Assembly (NCBI GenBank): GCA_016844565.1
Contig: JAENJB010000020.1
Span: 1-29,416, forward strand
DNA length: 29,416 bases
Reading direction: 5' to 3'
DNA from: Dehalococcoidia bacterium
GTDB taxonomy: Bacteria > Chloroflexota > Dehalococcoidia > JAENJB01
In this document: positions 8,094 through 15,584 of the stretch, piece by piece
Layout of the letters: the number at the start of each line of letters is the position of its first letter
Numbering within the stretch: the stretch's first letter is position 1
Made by a program: the position numbers and the translations under genes
The notes under the pieces: generated by a model
The model's database searches: none
The model's input: only the letters and a program-made list of their open reading frames with translations
Told to the model about the DNA's origin: nothing

Positions 8094-8516
8094 ATGGCCA
8101 AAAAAGTAAAGGCAATTATCAAGCTTCAAATACCGGCAGGCAAGGCCAACCCGGCGCCGCCCATAGGCCCGGCCCTGGGCCAGCATGGTGTGAACATCAT
8201 GGCTTTCTGCAAGGAATACAATGAGAAGACCGCGTCCCAGGCCGGCTCCATCGTACCAGTGGAGATTACCGTCTTTGAGGACCGCTCCTTCACCTTTGTC
8301 ACCAAGACACCCCCGGCTGCCGACCTGTTGAAGAAAGCCCTCGGGATAGAAAAAGGGAGCAAATCAGCCGGCACTCAGAAAATAGGCAATCTGCCTCGAC
8401 CCAAGCTGGAAGAGATCGCCGCGCTGAAAATGAAAGACCTCAATGCGAGCAACATCAAGGCGGCGGTGCGCAGTATCGAGGGCACAGCACGCAGCATGGG
8501 AATAGAAGTGGAGTAA
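8094..8516 (+). CDS. rplK: 50S ribosomal protein L11
   Basis: The 140-residue product is the normal L11 length. It begins MAKKVKAIIKLQIPAGKANP and includes PPIGPALGQHGVNIMAFCKEYN (the proline-rich N-domain that contacts the GTPase centre) and the RNA-binding C-domain ending EGTARSMGIEVE. L11 binds 23S rRNA at the factor-binding site. The rplA start lies 4 bases after its stop. Confidence 0.97.
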   Translation: MAKKVKAIIKLQIPAGKANPAPPIGPALGQHGVNIMAFCKEYNEKTASQAGSIVPVEITVFEDRSFTFVTKTPPAADLLKKALGIEKGSKSAGTQKIGNLPRPKLEEIAALKMKDLNASNIKAAVRSIEGTARSMGIEVE

Positions 8517-8520
8517 AGGC

Positions 8521-9142
8521 ATGGCCAAGCACGGTAAGAAATATCTGGAAGCCGCCAAGAAAGTAGAAGCGACCCGCTCCTACTCCCCCGGCGAGGCTAT
8601 CGAACTGGCCAAACAGGCCATTTACGCCAAGTTCGATGAGACGGTTGAGCTACACCTGAAGATGGGGATCGACCCACGTCAAGACGGCCAAAGAAGCCGG
8701 CGCTGACTACGTGGGGGCGGAGGATTTGATAAAAAAGATTGAGGAGGGCTGGATCGACTTCGATGTCGCCATGGCCACTCCGGACATCATGAGTAAAGTC
8801 GGCAAGCTCGGTAAGGTTCTGGGACGGCGCGGTCTGATGCCCAACCCGAAGGCCGGGACAGTGGTCACGCCGGAGAACTTGCCGCGCGCCATCAGCGAGG
8901 CCACAAAGGGCCGCGTGGAGTTCAAACTGGACCGCACCGCCGTTATTCATGTGACATTGGGCAAGGCCAGCTTCACCGCGGACAAACTGGCCGAGAACCT
9001 CTCGGCGATAGTGGAGGCAATCAACAAAGCCAAGCCTTCAGGGGCCAAAGGGCAATACATCCGAAGCGCCTACATCGCCACCACCATGGGTCCCGGACTC
9101 CGGCTTGACCTGAAACCCCTCCTGTCCGCCCGCACCGCCTAG
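8521..9142 (+). pseudogene. rplA: 50S ribosomal protein L1, disrupted by internal deletion and frameshift
   Basis: The first frame (from 8521) reads MAKHGKKYLEAAKKVEATRS and on to FDETVELHLKMGIDPR, which is normal L1. The second frame picks up at about 8680 with TAKEAGADYVGAEDLIKKI and continues through GRRGLMPNPKAGTV to a TAG at 9142. The block normally between DPR and VKTAKEA, about 30 residues that include the HADQQVRG and LPHGTGK region, is missing, and the frame changes. The total is 622 bases, against about 700 for a complete gene. L1 loss is tolerated poorly, so assembly or consensus error is more likely than true loss. Confidence 0.9.
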
Positions 9143-9175
9143 GCAGCCTTTGCCCCTCCCGAACGTTCTTACTGC

Positions 9176-9367
9176 CATGCGAGGGGCTAAGCCCCGAAGC
9201 AATCCGTCCCTGTGTCCTCTCCCCCCTGGAGGGGGAGAGTTAGAGAGAGGGGGATGCTTCTTCGATGGAGTACACCCTCACCCCTTCGGCAAGCTCAGGG
9301 CAGGCTCTATCCCTCTCCCGTCAAGGGAGAGGGATATCACGGATTGCTTCGCTCCGCTCGCAATGAC
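9176..9367. repeat. Nested intergenic repeats: family C hairpins inside a family A inverted repeat
   Basis: Outer family A arms are CATGCGAGG (9176-9184) and CTCGCAATGAC (9357-9367), with GAAGCAATCCG (9196-9206) pairing with CGGATTGCTTC (9340-9350). Between them are two family C hairpins: CTCTCCCCCCTGGAGGGGGAGAG near 9217-9239, and CCCTCTCCCGTCAAGGGAGAGGG near 9310-9333. Together they occupy the 9143-9411 gap between rplA and the thiC promoter. No gene is visible there. Confidence 0.75.
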
Positions 9368-9411
9368 AAAGGTTTCAAGATGGCGAATTGATAAGCACTC
9401 TCAATGTGCGC

Positions 9412-9440
9412 TTGCCTTCGCCGTCCTCGTGTGATATATT
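9412..9440 (+). promoter_or_regulatory. Sigma-70 type promoter for the TPP riboswitch-thiC unit
   Basis: TTGCCT (9412-9417), a 17-base spacer and TATATT (9435-9440) lie just upstream of the riboswitch aptamer. The predicted transcription start near 9447 leaves the aptamer intact, which supports the call. Confidence 0.65.
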
Positions 9441-9454
9441 TCCCCTTGGATAAG

Positions 9455-9546
9455 CACCGCGGGGGAGCTTAAGGCTGAGAAGTCCCAACTCCGGTCGGGA
9501 CTGACCCCATGAACCTGATCTCGGTAATACGAGCGTAGGAAGCGGA
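9455..9546 (+). promoter_or_regulatory. TPP (THI-box) riboswitch aptamer
   Basis: The conserved THI-box segments occur in order: GGGGAGCTTAAGGCTGAGA (9462-9480), a variable P3 hairpin (AGTCCCAACTCCGGTCGGGACT), GACCCCATGAACCTGATC (9493-9510), and TAATACGAGCGTAGGAAGCGG (9526-9545). CCGC (9457-9460) closes with GCGG (9542-9545) as part of P1. It binds thiamin pyrophosphate and should turn off thiC, and possibly the downstream thi4, when thiamin is plentiful. Confidence 0.95.
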
Positions 9547-9556
9547 GTCGATTCAG

Positions 9557-9602
9557 ACCACGAGCTTTGAAGCGTCCGGCGCGGCTCGTGGTTTTATGTT
9601 TT
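9557..9602 (+). terminator. Riboswitch expression-platform terminator
   Basis: ACCACGAGC (9557-9565) pairs with GCTCGTGGT (9584-9592) in a 9-bp stem followed by a T-rich run (TTTATGTTTT). It lies 11 bases after the aptamer and just before the thiC ribosome site, so control is probably by premature termination. Confidence 0.8.
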
Positions 9603-9612
9603 CTGGAGGCAA

Positions 9613-10908
9613 ATGACTCAACAGGAACTGGCAAGACGGGGTGCCCTTTCGCCCCTCATGGAAGAGGTGGCCAGAAAGGAAGGCGTGACCTGCGACCTCA
9701 TCCTCAAGGGCCTGGCCGAAGGAAGCATCGTCCTCCCGGCCAACATCCGGCATACCTGGCTATCCGCTTGCGCCATCGGCAAGGGTCTGCGCACCAAGGT
9801 CAACGCCAATATGGGCACATCCGCTGACTACCCCGACCCCGGCAAGGAATCGGAGAAGTTGCAGGCGGCCATCAAAGCCGGCGCCGATGCCGTGATGGAC
9901 CTGAGCACCGGCGGCGACGTCAGAGCCATCCGGCGGGCCTTGCTAAGGTCTTGCCCCCTGCCCTTCGGCACAGTCCCCATATACCAGGCCGCCATACAGG
10001 CCATCGAGAGGCACGGCTCCATCGTGGATATGGATGTGGACAACCTCTTCAGAGTGATAGAGGAGCAGGGAGAAGACGGAGTGGACTTCATCACCGTCCA
10101 CTGCGGCGTCACTCAGAGCGCCATCGCCCGTCTGCGGAAACAGAGCCGGGTGACCGATGTCGTCTCGCGCGGCGGCGCCTTCCTTTTGGGATGGATGCTG
10201 CATCACGACAAGGAAAACCCCCTCTACGAGCAGTACGACCGCCTCCTGGAGATCGCACGCCGATTCGACATGACACTGAGCCTGGGGGATGGCATGAGGC
10301 CCGGCAGCCTGGCAGACGCCACCGACCGGGCGCAGGTGGAGGAACTGCTCACCCTGGGCGAACTCGTTGAGAGGGCCCGCGAGGCCGGCGTGCAGGTTAT
10401 GGTGGAAGGACCAGGCCATCTGCCCATGAACCACATTGAGGCCAACGTAAGGCTGGAGAAAAGCCTCTGTAAGGAAGCGCCATTCTATGTCCTCGGCCCG
10501 CTGGTGACCGACGTGGCCGCCGGCCACGACCACATCACCGGCGCCATCGGCGGTGCCCTGGCCGCTGCCGCCGGAGCCGATTTCCTGTGCTACGTCACCC
10601 CATCGGAGCACCTCTCGCTGCCCGAGCCCGCGGATGTACGCGAGGGCGTCATCGCTTCCAAGATCGCCGCCCACGTGGCTGACATCGTCAAGGGTGTCAA
10701 GGGTGCCCTGGAATGGGACAGGGAGATGTCGGTGGCCAGGAAGAAACTGGACTGGGAGGCTCAGGCCAGGCTCGCCCTCGACCCCGAGCGGGTGAGTAAG
10801 GTGCACGGGGAGCGGCCCTCCACCAGCGAGGCCTGCAGCATGTGCGGGGAGTACTGCGCCATGGCCCTGGTAGAGAAGTATCTCGGGCTTTCGACCGCAA
10901 AATGTTAG
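9613..10908 (+). CDS. thiC: Phosphomethylpyrimidine synthase ThiC (short form)
   Basis: ThiC is a radical-SAM enzyme that rearranges 5-aminoimidazole ribotide to the thiamin pyrimidine HMP-P. The 431-residue product is the short form without the N-terminal extension seen in many proteobacteria. It contains VNANMGTSADYPD, GADAVMDLSTGGD and GPGHLPMNHIEANV. The C-terminal CSMCGEYC (CxxCx4C when extended to the upstream Cys) holds the [4Fe-4S] cluster. The start at 9613 follows a GGAGG site (9605-9609) directly after the riboswitch terminator. It is followed by a 148-base spacer with a family B repeat and then thi4. Confidence 0.97.
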   Translation: MTQQELARRGALSPLMEEVARKEGVTCDLILKGLAEGSIVLPANIRHTWLSACAIGKGLRTKVNANMGTSADYPDPGKESEKLQAAIKAGADAVMDLSTGGDVRAIRRALLRSCPLPFGTVPIYQAAIQAIERHGSIVDMDVDNLFRVIEEQGEDGVDFITVHCGVTQSAIARLRKQSRVTDVVSRGGAFLLGWMLHHDKENPLYEQYDRLLEIARRFDMTLSLGDGMRPGSLADATDRAQVEELLTLGELVERAREAGVQVMVEGPGHLPMNHIEANVRLEKSLCKEAPFYVLGPLVTDVAAGHDHITGAIGGALAAAAGADFLCYVTPSEHLSLPEPADVREGVIASKIAAHVADIVKGVKGALEWDREMSVARKKLDWEAQARLALDPERVSKVHGERPSTSEACSMCGEYCAMALVEKYLGLSTAKC

Positions 10909-10919
10909 TAAACAGCAAT

Positions 10920-11022
10920 GTCATCCTGAGACCATCCCGACTTGTCGGGAGGCCGAAGGATCCAACCCCCGGCCCCACAAGTGGGGTAGATTCTTCGTTC
11001 TGCTTCGCGAACTCAGAATGAC
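10920..11022. repeat. Intergenic hairpin repeat, family B (GTCATCCTGAG ... CTCAGAATGAC)
   Basis: The outer arms are GTCATCCTGAG and CTCAGAATGAC. Inside are GAAGGATCC, opposed by GATTCTTCG, and small hairpins such as CCCGACTTGTCGGG. It fills the thiC-thi4 spacer. Relatives lie at 22352-22425 and 28474-28507. Confidence 0.75.
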
Positions 11023-11056
11023 ATATTAGAAAGTCGTTAAGAGGAGGAATAAACAA

Positions 11057-11857
11057 ATGCCCATATTCGCACCCGTCGGTGAAAAGGAAGTCACTCAAGC
11101 CATAGTAGGCGGCTTCTTGCGCCAGTTCGAGCAGTATGCCTCGAGCGATGTCATCATCATCGGCGCCGGCCCCGCCGGCCTAGTGGCCGGCAAAGAGCTG
11201 GCCGCGCTCGGCAGAAAGGTACTCATCGTGGAGAGGAACAACTACCTGGGAGGCGGCTTCTGGATCGGCGGCTACCTCATGAACAAGGTCACCTTCAGGG
11301 CGCCGGCCCAGAAGGTGCTGGATGAGCTGGGCGTCCCCTACGAAGAGGCATCGAAAGGCCTTTACGTAGCCGATGGTCCCCACGCCTGCTCCAAGCTCAT
11401 TGCCGCAGCCTGCGACGCGGGCGTTAAATTCGCCAACATGACCATGTTCGATGATGTGGTCCTACGCCAGGGCAACGTGGTTGCCGGCGTCGTTATCAAC
11501 TGGACGCCGGTCTCGGCCCTGCCGCGAGAGATAACCTGCGTTGACCCGATAGCCCTGGAATGCAGGCTGGTGATCGACGCCACCGGCCACGATGCCTGCG
11601 TGGTGAAGAGGCTGCAGGACAGAGAGATGATCAAGATGAAGGGCTTCGGCGCCATGTGGGTCGAGAGGTCGGAAGACCTGGTGGTCGAGCACACCGGCGA
11701 GGTGCACCCGGGCCTCATCGTCTGCGGGATGGCGGTAACTACCGTCTACGGTCTGCCCCGGATGGGCCCGACCTTCGGCGGCATGCTCCTCTCCGGCAAA
11801 CGGGCCGCCGAGGTCGCCACCCACCAACTCAAGCAAACCCACACCGCCACCCATTAG
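11057..11857 (+). CDS. thi4: Thi4-family thiazole synthase (cysteine type)
   Basis: Thi4 makes the ADP-linked thiazole carboxylate precursor of thiamin from NAD, glycine and sulfur. The 266-residue protein has the FAD/NAD-type dinucleotide motif GAGPAG (36-41), RNNYLGGGFWIGGYL (60-74), GPHAC (107-111) and a C-terminal GLPRMGPTFGGMLLSGKRAA. At residue 161 the motif is TCVDP. In yeast Thi4 the aligned motif (CCMDP) holds the cysteine that gives up its sulfur; many archaeal enzymes have His here (HVDP) and use sulfide. An AGGAGGAAT site precedes the ATG. The gene replaces the thiG/thiS/thiH route beside thiC. Function as a thiazole synthase rather than ribulose-bisphosphate synthase is inferred from thiC linkage. 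Confidence 0.9.
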   Translation: MPIFAPVGEKEVTQAIVGGFLRQFEQYASSDVIIIGAGPAGLVAGKELAALGRKVLIVERNNYLGGGFWIGGYLMNKVTFRAPAQKVLDELGVPYEEASKGLYVADGPHACSKLIAAACDAGVKFANMTMFDDVVLRQGNVVAGVVINWTPVSALPREITCVDPIALECRLVIDATGHDACVVKRLQDREMIKMKGFGAMWVERSEDLVVEHTGEVHPGLIVCGMAVTTVYGLPRMGPTFGGMLLSGKRAAEVATHQLKQTHTATH

Positions 11858-11871
11858 CCACCCCGGAAGAG

Positions 11872-11936
11872 TTTAAGAGGGGCACAAAGCCCCTCTTAAA
11901 ACCCTATTCCCCACTTCCCTTGGCAAGGGAAGTGGG
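11872..11936. repeat. Two tandem perfect hairpins after thi4
   Basis: TTTAAGAGGGGC/GCCCCTCTTAAA (11872-11900, 12-bp stem, 5-base loop) is followed by CCCACTTCCCTT/AAGGGAAGTGGG (11910-11936, 12-bp stem, 3-base loop). There is no T-run, so neither is a standard rho-independent terminator. They may act as mRNA stabilisers or be repeat copies. The second hairpin ends 12 bases before the TTG start of the next gene. Confidence 0.65.
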
Positions 11937-11948
11937 CAGGGGGATAGA

Positions 11949-12791
11949 TTGCTAACCAATATCTATCTCTACCACGAGCCGGCAGCCGGCACGCTGGATA
12001 TCTCCGCCCTAGCCGCCTGCGTCGAATCCCTCCTGCCCGGCGTAGCAGTCGAGGCCAGGACCGCCTTCGCCGCCTGGCACCTTTCCTCCCTGCCGCCGGC
12101 GCAGCAGGAGCAGAAGCTGACACGCCTGGCAGAGCAGTTCGCCAGAGCGAAGATCATGAACATCTCGCGGCGGGAGGCCCCACCAACCCCCCTGCCGGGA
12201 GAAGTGAGCTACGAGAGCAGGAGGCTCAGCGCCTCAGGCCGTCATGCCTTTGGCCTGCTTTACGACGGCTTCGAGGTCATGCACGCTTTCGCTGAGGTCA
12301 TGCCCCGCGAGGAACGCGGCCTGGACTCCCTCCACGTCGTCTTCACCAACCAGCTCCTGGGGACATGGGAAGATGACGACCGCCGCTACCATGCGCGCGT
12401 CGCCGTCTTCGGCTACCCGTGTCTGCTCTCCACCAGCGGTCTGGTGGAAGCCCCGGCCAGGCCGCGCGAGTACTATATCCTGAAGCAGGGCTACCGGTCT
12501 CTGCGGATGGACGACGCCGCCGTGCTCGACCTCGAGACCCGTTTCAAAGACCGCTCCCTGGCTCACGACGATGAGAGGCTGACGGAAGTCATGAAAGGCT
12601 ACGTCATGCAGGCCGTCTTCTATCACCTCACCGGCAACCCCTTTTGCGAAAGCCGGGACTGCCGCCTCTACAACGCCCACTGGCAGGAGGAGGTCATTCA
12701 GGCCCAGCTCAAAAGCGGCCCCGAGCTCTGTCCTCCGCACGAAGAGGAGTTGCAACGATTGAGACAGTCCCTCACAATAAGGGCGTAGTGA
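11949..12791 (+). CDS. DUF6775-like putative metallopeptidase family protein
   Basis: This 279-residue protein probably starts at TTG 11949, preceded by AGGGGGA. Its most distinctive block is VVFTNQLLGTWEDDDRRYHA, followed by STSGLVEAPARPREYY, then NPFCESRDCRLYNAHWQEEV. I associate this layout with the DUF6775 family of putative metallopeptidases, from memory and only with moderate certainty. No HExxH motif is visible; the conserved His and Cys residues in the C-terminal CxxxxCxxxxxH segment could bind metal. It lies between thi4 and cinA. Its coding sequence ends with GCG TAG at 12786-12788 or just after, within a few bases of the cinA start, so it is very likely co-translated with cinA. No pathway role is demonstrated. 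Confidence 0.6.
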
Positions 12792-12792
12792 A

Positions 12793-14031
12793 ATGAAAGC
12801 CGAAATCATCTCCATCGGAACGGAGCTCCTGCTCGGTGAGATAACCGACACCAACGCTCCCTACCTGGCCAGCCAGCTGCCGCCCCTGGGCATCGACCTG
12901 TACTGGATATCTACGGTCGGCGACAACCTGGAGCGGTTGCCGGAGGTGCTGCGGCGGGCATGGGAGCGCTGCGACATTATCCTGACCACCGGAGGGCTGG
13001 GCCCCACCGAGGCTGACATCACCCGCCAGGCCATCGCCATGCTCGTAGGTGAGGAGATGAAGCTAGATGCCGTCCTCGAGGGAGAAGTCAGAGAGCTCTT
13101 TGCCCGCCGGGGCATAACCATGCCCCTGAGCAACCTGAAGCAAGCCGTCCTCATCCCCTCCGCCCGAGCGCTCCACAACATGCAGGGCACGGCACCGGGC
13201 TGGTGGGTCGAGAAGGCGGGCCGCGTGCTGGTGGCCATGCCCGGGCCACCCTACGAAATGAAGCGCATGTGGGAGGACGAAGTCCTCCCCATGCTCCAGG
13301 AGAGGGCCGGCGCCGCCATCATCTTCTCGCGGACTCTCAAGACCCTGGGCCTGGCGGAAGCAGTGATGAACGAGCGCCTCAAGACCCATCTCCAGGCAGC
13401 CAACCCCACACTGGGAATCTACGTCCGGACCGACGGCATCCACCTGCGCATCACCGCCAAGGCGGAGACGAAGGCCGAAGCCCATGAGCTCGTAGCCCGG
13501 AGAGAGATGGAGGTGCGGCAGGCCATCGGAGACGACTACATCTGGGGCTTGGACAGCGAGACGCTGCCGGGGCTGGTGGGCCGTCTGCTCGTCTCCCGCA
13601 GCCTGACACTGGCCACCATGGAGTCGTGCACCGGCGGGCTCCTTGCCAGCACCATCACCGACACCCCGGGAAGCTCCAGCTACTTCAAAGGCGGCGTGGT
13701 CTCCTACGCCGCGGAGGCGAAGGCCATCGCCGGCGTGGACAGGCAGCTGCTGGAGCGCTTCGGGACGGTGAGCCCGGAGACAGCGGACGCCCTGGCGCAG
13801 GCGGTGCGCTCTCTGATGAAGGCCGATATCGGAGTCGGCATTACCGGCGTCGCCGGCCCGACGAGCATCGAAGATAAACCGGTCGGAACGGTCTATATCG
13901 CTATCGCCGGCCCGAAGCCACGCATGTTCTACCACTGTCTCCCCGGCAACCGCGAGCAGGTCAAACACCGCGCCACCGTCGCCGCCCTCAACGAGCTGCG
14001 CAAAGCCCTCCTGGAAGAGACTGCCTACTAG
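12793..14031 (+). CDS. cinA: CinA family protein (COG1058 domain plus NMN deamidase domain)
   Basis: A full-length 412-residue CinA. The N-terminal MoaB/MogA-like COG1058 domain begins MKAEIISIGTELLLGEITD and has LTTGGLGPTEADITRQA. The C-terminal PncC-type domain has TMESCTGGLLASTITDTPGSS and GITGVAGP. In characterised relatives the N-domain hydrolyses ADP-ribose and the C-domain deamidates nicotinamide mononucleotide, so the protein recycles damaged pyridine nucleotides. The start is 4 bases after the preceding gene. Linkage to thi4, an NAD-consuming enzyme that makes an ADP-thiazole, suggests a related substrate, but this is inference. Confidence 0.93.
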   Translation: MKAEIISIGTELLLGEITDTNAPYLASQLPPLGIDLYWISTVGDNLERLPEVLRRAWERCDIILTTGGLGPTEADITRQAIAMLVGEEMKLDAVLEGEVRELFARRGITMPLSNLKQAVLIPSARALHNMQGTAPGWWVEKAGRVLVAMPGPPYEMKRMWEDEVLPMLQERAGAAIIFSRTLKTLGLAEAVMNERLKTHLQAANPTLGIYVRTDGIHLRITAKAETKAEAHELVARREMEVRQAIGDDYIWGLDSETLPGLVGRLLVSRSLTLATMESCTGGLLASTITDTPGSSSYFKGGVVSYAAEAKAIAGVDRQLLERFGTVSPETADALAQAVRSLMKADIGVGITGVAGPTSIEDKPVGTVYIAIAGPKPRMFYHCLPGNREQVKHRATVAALNELRKALLEETAY

Positions 14032-14054
14032 CCCCACCGTCACCCTTTCAAAAT

Positions 14055-14142
14055 GGTGGGTTGCGTGCGCTTCACCCACCCTACACCTCCCACATCCCTC
14101 ATGATATTGGCACGCCCTGACGCAATCGGGGCGCAGAGCCAA
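14055..14142. repeat. Two intergenic hairpins between cinA and speD
   Basis: GGTGGGTTGCGTGCGCTTCACCCACC (14055-14080) forms a hairpin with GGTGGGT/ACCCACC arms. A second imperfect hairpin, ATTGG(CA)CGCCC opposed by GGGGCG(CAGAG)CCAAT, spans 14105-14142. They differ from repeat families A-D. No gene is seen in the 14032-14269 spacer. Confidence 0.5.
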
Positions 14143-14163
14143 TGACATTTCAGGCTTTTCCCA

Positions 14164-14192
14164 TTGTATCCACATGCTATTTGTGCTATTAT
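14164..14192 (+). promoter_or_regulatory. Sigma-70 type promoter for speD-speB
   Basis: TTGTAT (14164-14169), a 17-base spacer and TATTAT (14187-14192) predict transcription from about 14200, a leader of roughly 70 bases before the speD ATG. Confidence 0.55.
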
Positions 14193-14269
14193 GTGCGCCG
14201 TCTATTCACCGGTTATCCCGATTTCCATCAGCATCGCATTGCATACTATTTGCGAAAGGGGGTGAGAAC

Positions 14270-14656
14270 ATGCATCTGATCATTGACGGGAATGGAAGTG
14301 ACCCGAGCATCCTCAAAGACGAGAAGTTCATCCGCAACCTGCTGGACACCTACCCCGGCAAGATAGGCATGACCAAGATCTCGCCCCCTTACATCACTCA
14401 CTACATGCAGGGAAAGCCCGACGACTGGGGAGTATCGGGCTTTGTGTTTATCGCCGAGAGCCACATCAGCATCCACACCTTCGAAGTGCAGGGCACGGTC
14501 AATATCGACATCTTCTCATGCAAAGACTTCGACGCCCAAAGAGTCATCGAGGACCTGCGCCAGACCCTTCACCTCACCCACTTCAGGACTCAGCTCCTGG
14601 ACAGGGACTTGAAACCAATCAAGCTCCCCGAGGAACTGGCTTCCAGAAAGGTCTGA
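14270..14656 (+). CDS. speD: S-adenosylmethionine decarboxylase proenzyme (SpeD)
   Basis: SpeD makes decarboxylated SAM, the aminopropyl donor for spermidine. The 128-residue product has the small bacterial class 1B form. The self-cleavage site ESHISIHTFE (63-72) places the Glu63-Ser64 bond that yields the pyruvoyl cofactor. His69 and Cys84 (NIDIFSCKDFD) match the catalytic positions. The start at 14270 follows AAAGGGGGTGAG; an in-frame upstream ATG at 14174 is rejected because the extra 32 residues are outside the family and would overlap the -10 region. The gene ends 29 bases before speB. Confidence 0.93.
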   Translation: MHLIIDGNGSDPSILKDEKFIRNLLDTYPGKIGMTKISPPYITHYMQGKPDDWGVSGFVFIAESHISIHTFEVQGTVNIDIFSCKDFDAQRVIEDLRQTLHLTHFRTQLLDRDLKPIKLPEELASRKV

Positions 14657-14685
14657 CCTTACTTACCTCCGAACCCCTCGCCGAC

Positions 14686-15525
14686 ATGCCGCTCAACAGC
14701 ACCGGTAGCGAGGCCGCCAGCGTGGTCATTCTGCCGGTGCCATACGATGCCACCCAGGAATGGCGCACCGGCGCTCGCGAAGGCCCGCAGGCGATTATCA
14801 CCGCTTCACCCTACCTCGAGCTCTACGACCTGGAACTGGGGTACGAGGTCCACCAGATGGGCATTCACACCCTGCCGGAGATAGAGCCCGTCATGGGCAA
14901 CCCGGCGGCCATGCTCCACCGAGTATATGAGAACACACTGAGATGGCTCGACCGTGGCAAGAAAGTGGTCATGCTCGGCGGCGAGCACTCACTCACCACC
15001 GGCGCCGTGAGGGCTTACCGCGAGAAGTTCCCTCAGCTCTCCGTCCTCCATCTGGACGCCCACGCCGACCTGCGCCACGAATATCTCGGCACCATCTACA
15101 GCCATGCCTGCGCCATGCGGCGGGTGATGGAACTCTGCCCGGTCGTCTCCGCCGGCGTGCGCAGCCTCAGCCTAGAAGAGTCAGACTTCATAAAGTCTAA
15201 GAACATCAAGCTCTTTTACGCAGGGGAGAAGCCCCTCGATGAAGCCGATATCAGCGGCATCATATCGGCCCTCTCCGACGACGTGTACATCACCATAGAC
15301 ATGGACGTCTTCGACCCCTCGATAATGCCCGCCGTGGGTACCCCTGAGCCCGGCGGACTCGGGTGGCACGAGGTGCTCCGCCTTCTGCGCGAGGTCGCCC
15401 GGCAAAAAAGGGTGGCCGGCTTCGACCTGGTGGAGCTTTGCCCGCGGGAAGGCCCGACCTCCTGCGCCTACCTCGCCGCCAAGCTGGCCTACAAGCTCAT
15501 CGGCTACAGCTTCGCAAGAAGATAG
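14686..15525 (+). CDS. speB: Agmatinase/ureohydrolase family protein (SpeB)
   Basis: Ureohydrolase fold with all binuclear manganese motifs: GGEH (98-101, His101), DAHAD (124-128) and DMDVFDP (205-211), counted from Met at 14686. These match agmatinase, which splits agmatine into putrescine and urea. The start is uncertain: the ATG at 14686 lacks a clear ribosome site, and a few extra N-terminal residues would be usual. The frame is open upstream into speD, but no better start is evident. Linkage to speD supports polyamine synthesis. Arginine decarboxylase and spermidine synthase are not in the window. Arginase or guanidinobutyrase activity cannot be excluded from sequence alone. Confidence 0.88.
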   Translation: MPLNSTGSEAASVVILPVPYDATQEWRTGAREGPQAIITASPYLELYDLELGYEVHQMGIHTLPEIEPVMGNPAAMLHRVYENTLRWLDRGKKVVMLGGEHSLTTGAVRAYREKFPQLSVLHLDAHADLRHEYLGTIYSHACAMRRVMELCPVVSAGVRSLSLEESDFIKSKNIKLFYAGEKPLDEADISGIISALSDDVYITIDMDVFDPSIMPAVGTPEPGGLGWHEVLRLLREVARQKRVAGFDLVELCPREGPTSCAYLAAKLAYKLIGYSFARR

Positions 15526-15548
15526 CGTTTCGCCTACACGCCGTAACT

Positions 15549-15584
15549 GTCATTGCTTCGTCGCCTCCGGATCCTCGCAATGAC
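15549..15584. repeat. Intergenic hairpin repeat, family A (short copy)
   Basis: GTCATTGCTTCG ... CCTCGCAATGAC is a compact family A copy in the 98-base spacer between speB and the site-2 protease gene. Its last bases overlap the -35 element of the next gene. Confidence 0.65.

Noticed and set aside
9150..9434. A 94-residue plus-strand frame after rplA
   Set aside because: Its translation is made of repeat sequence (PLPPGGGELERGG and similar), with no independent coding signal.
11872..11936. Rho-independent terminator after thi4
   Set aside because: The hairpins are perfect but lack a following T-run.
13063..14175. A 370-residue minus-strand frame
   Set aside because: It is antisense to cinA, which is intact and recognisable.
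14174..14269. Upstream start for speD adding 32 residues
   Set aside because: The added sequence overlaps the predicted -10 element and is unlike the family; ATG 14270 has a good ribosome site.
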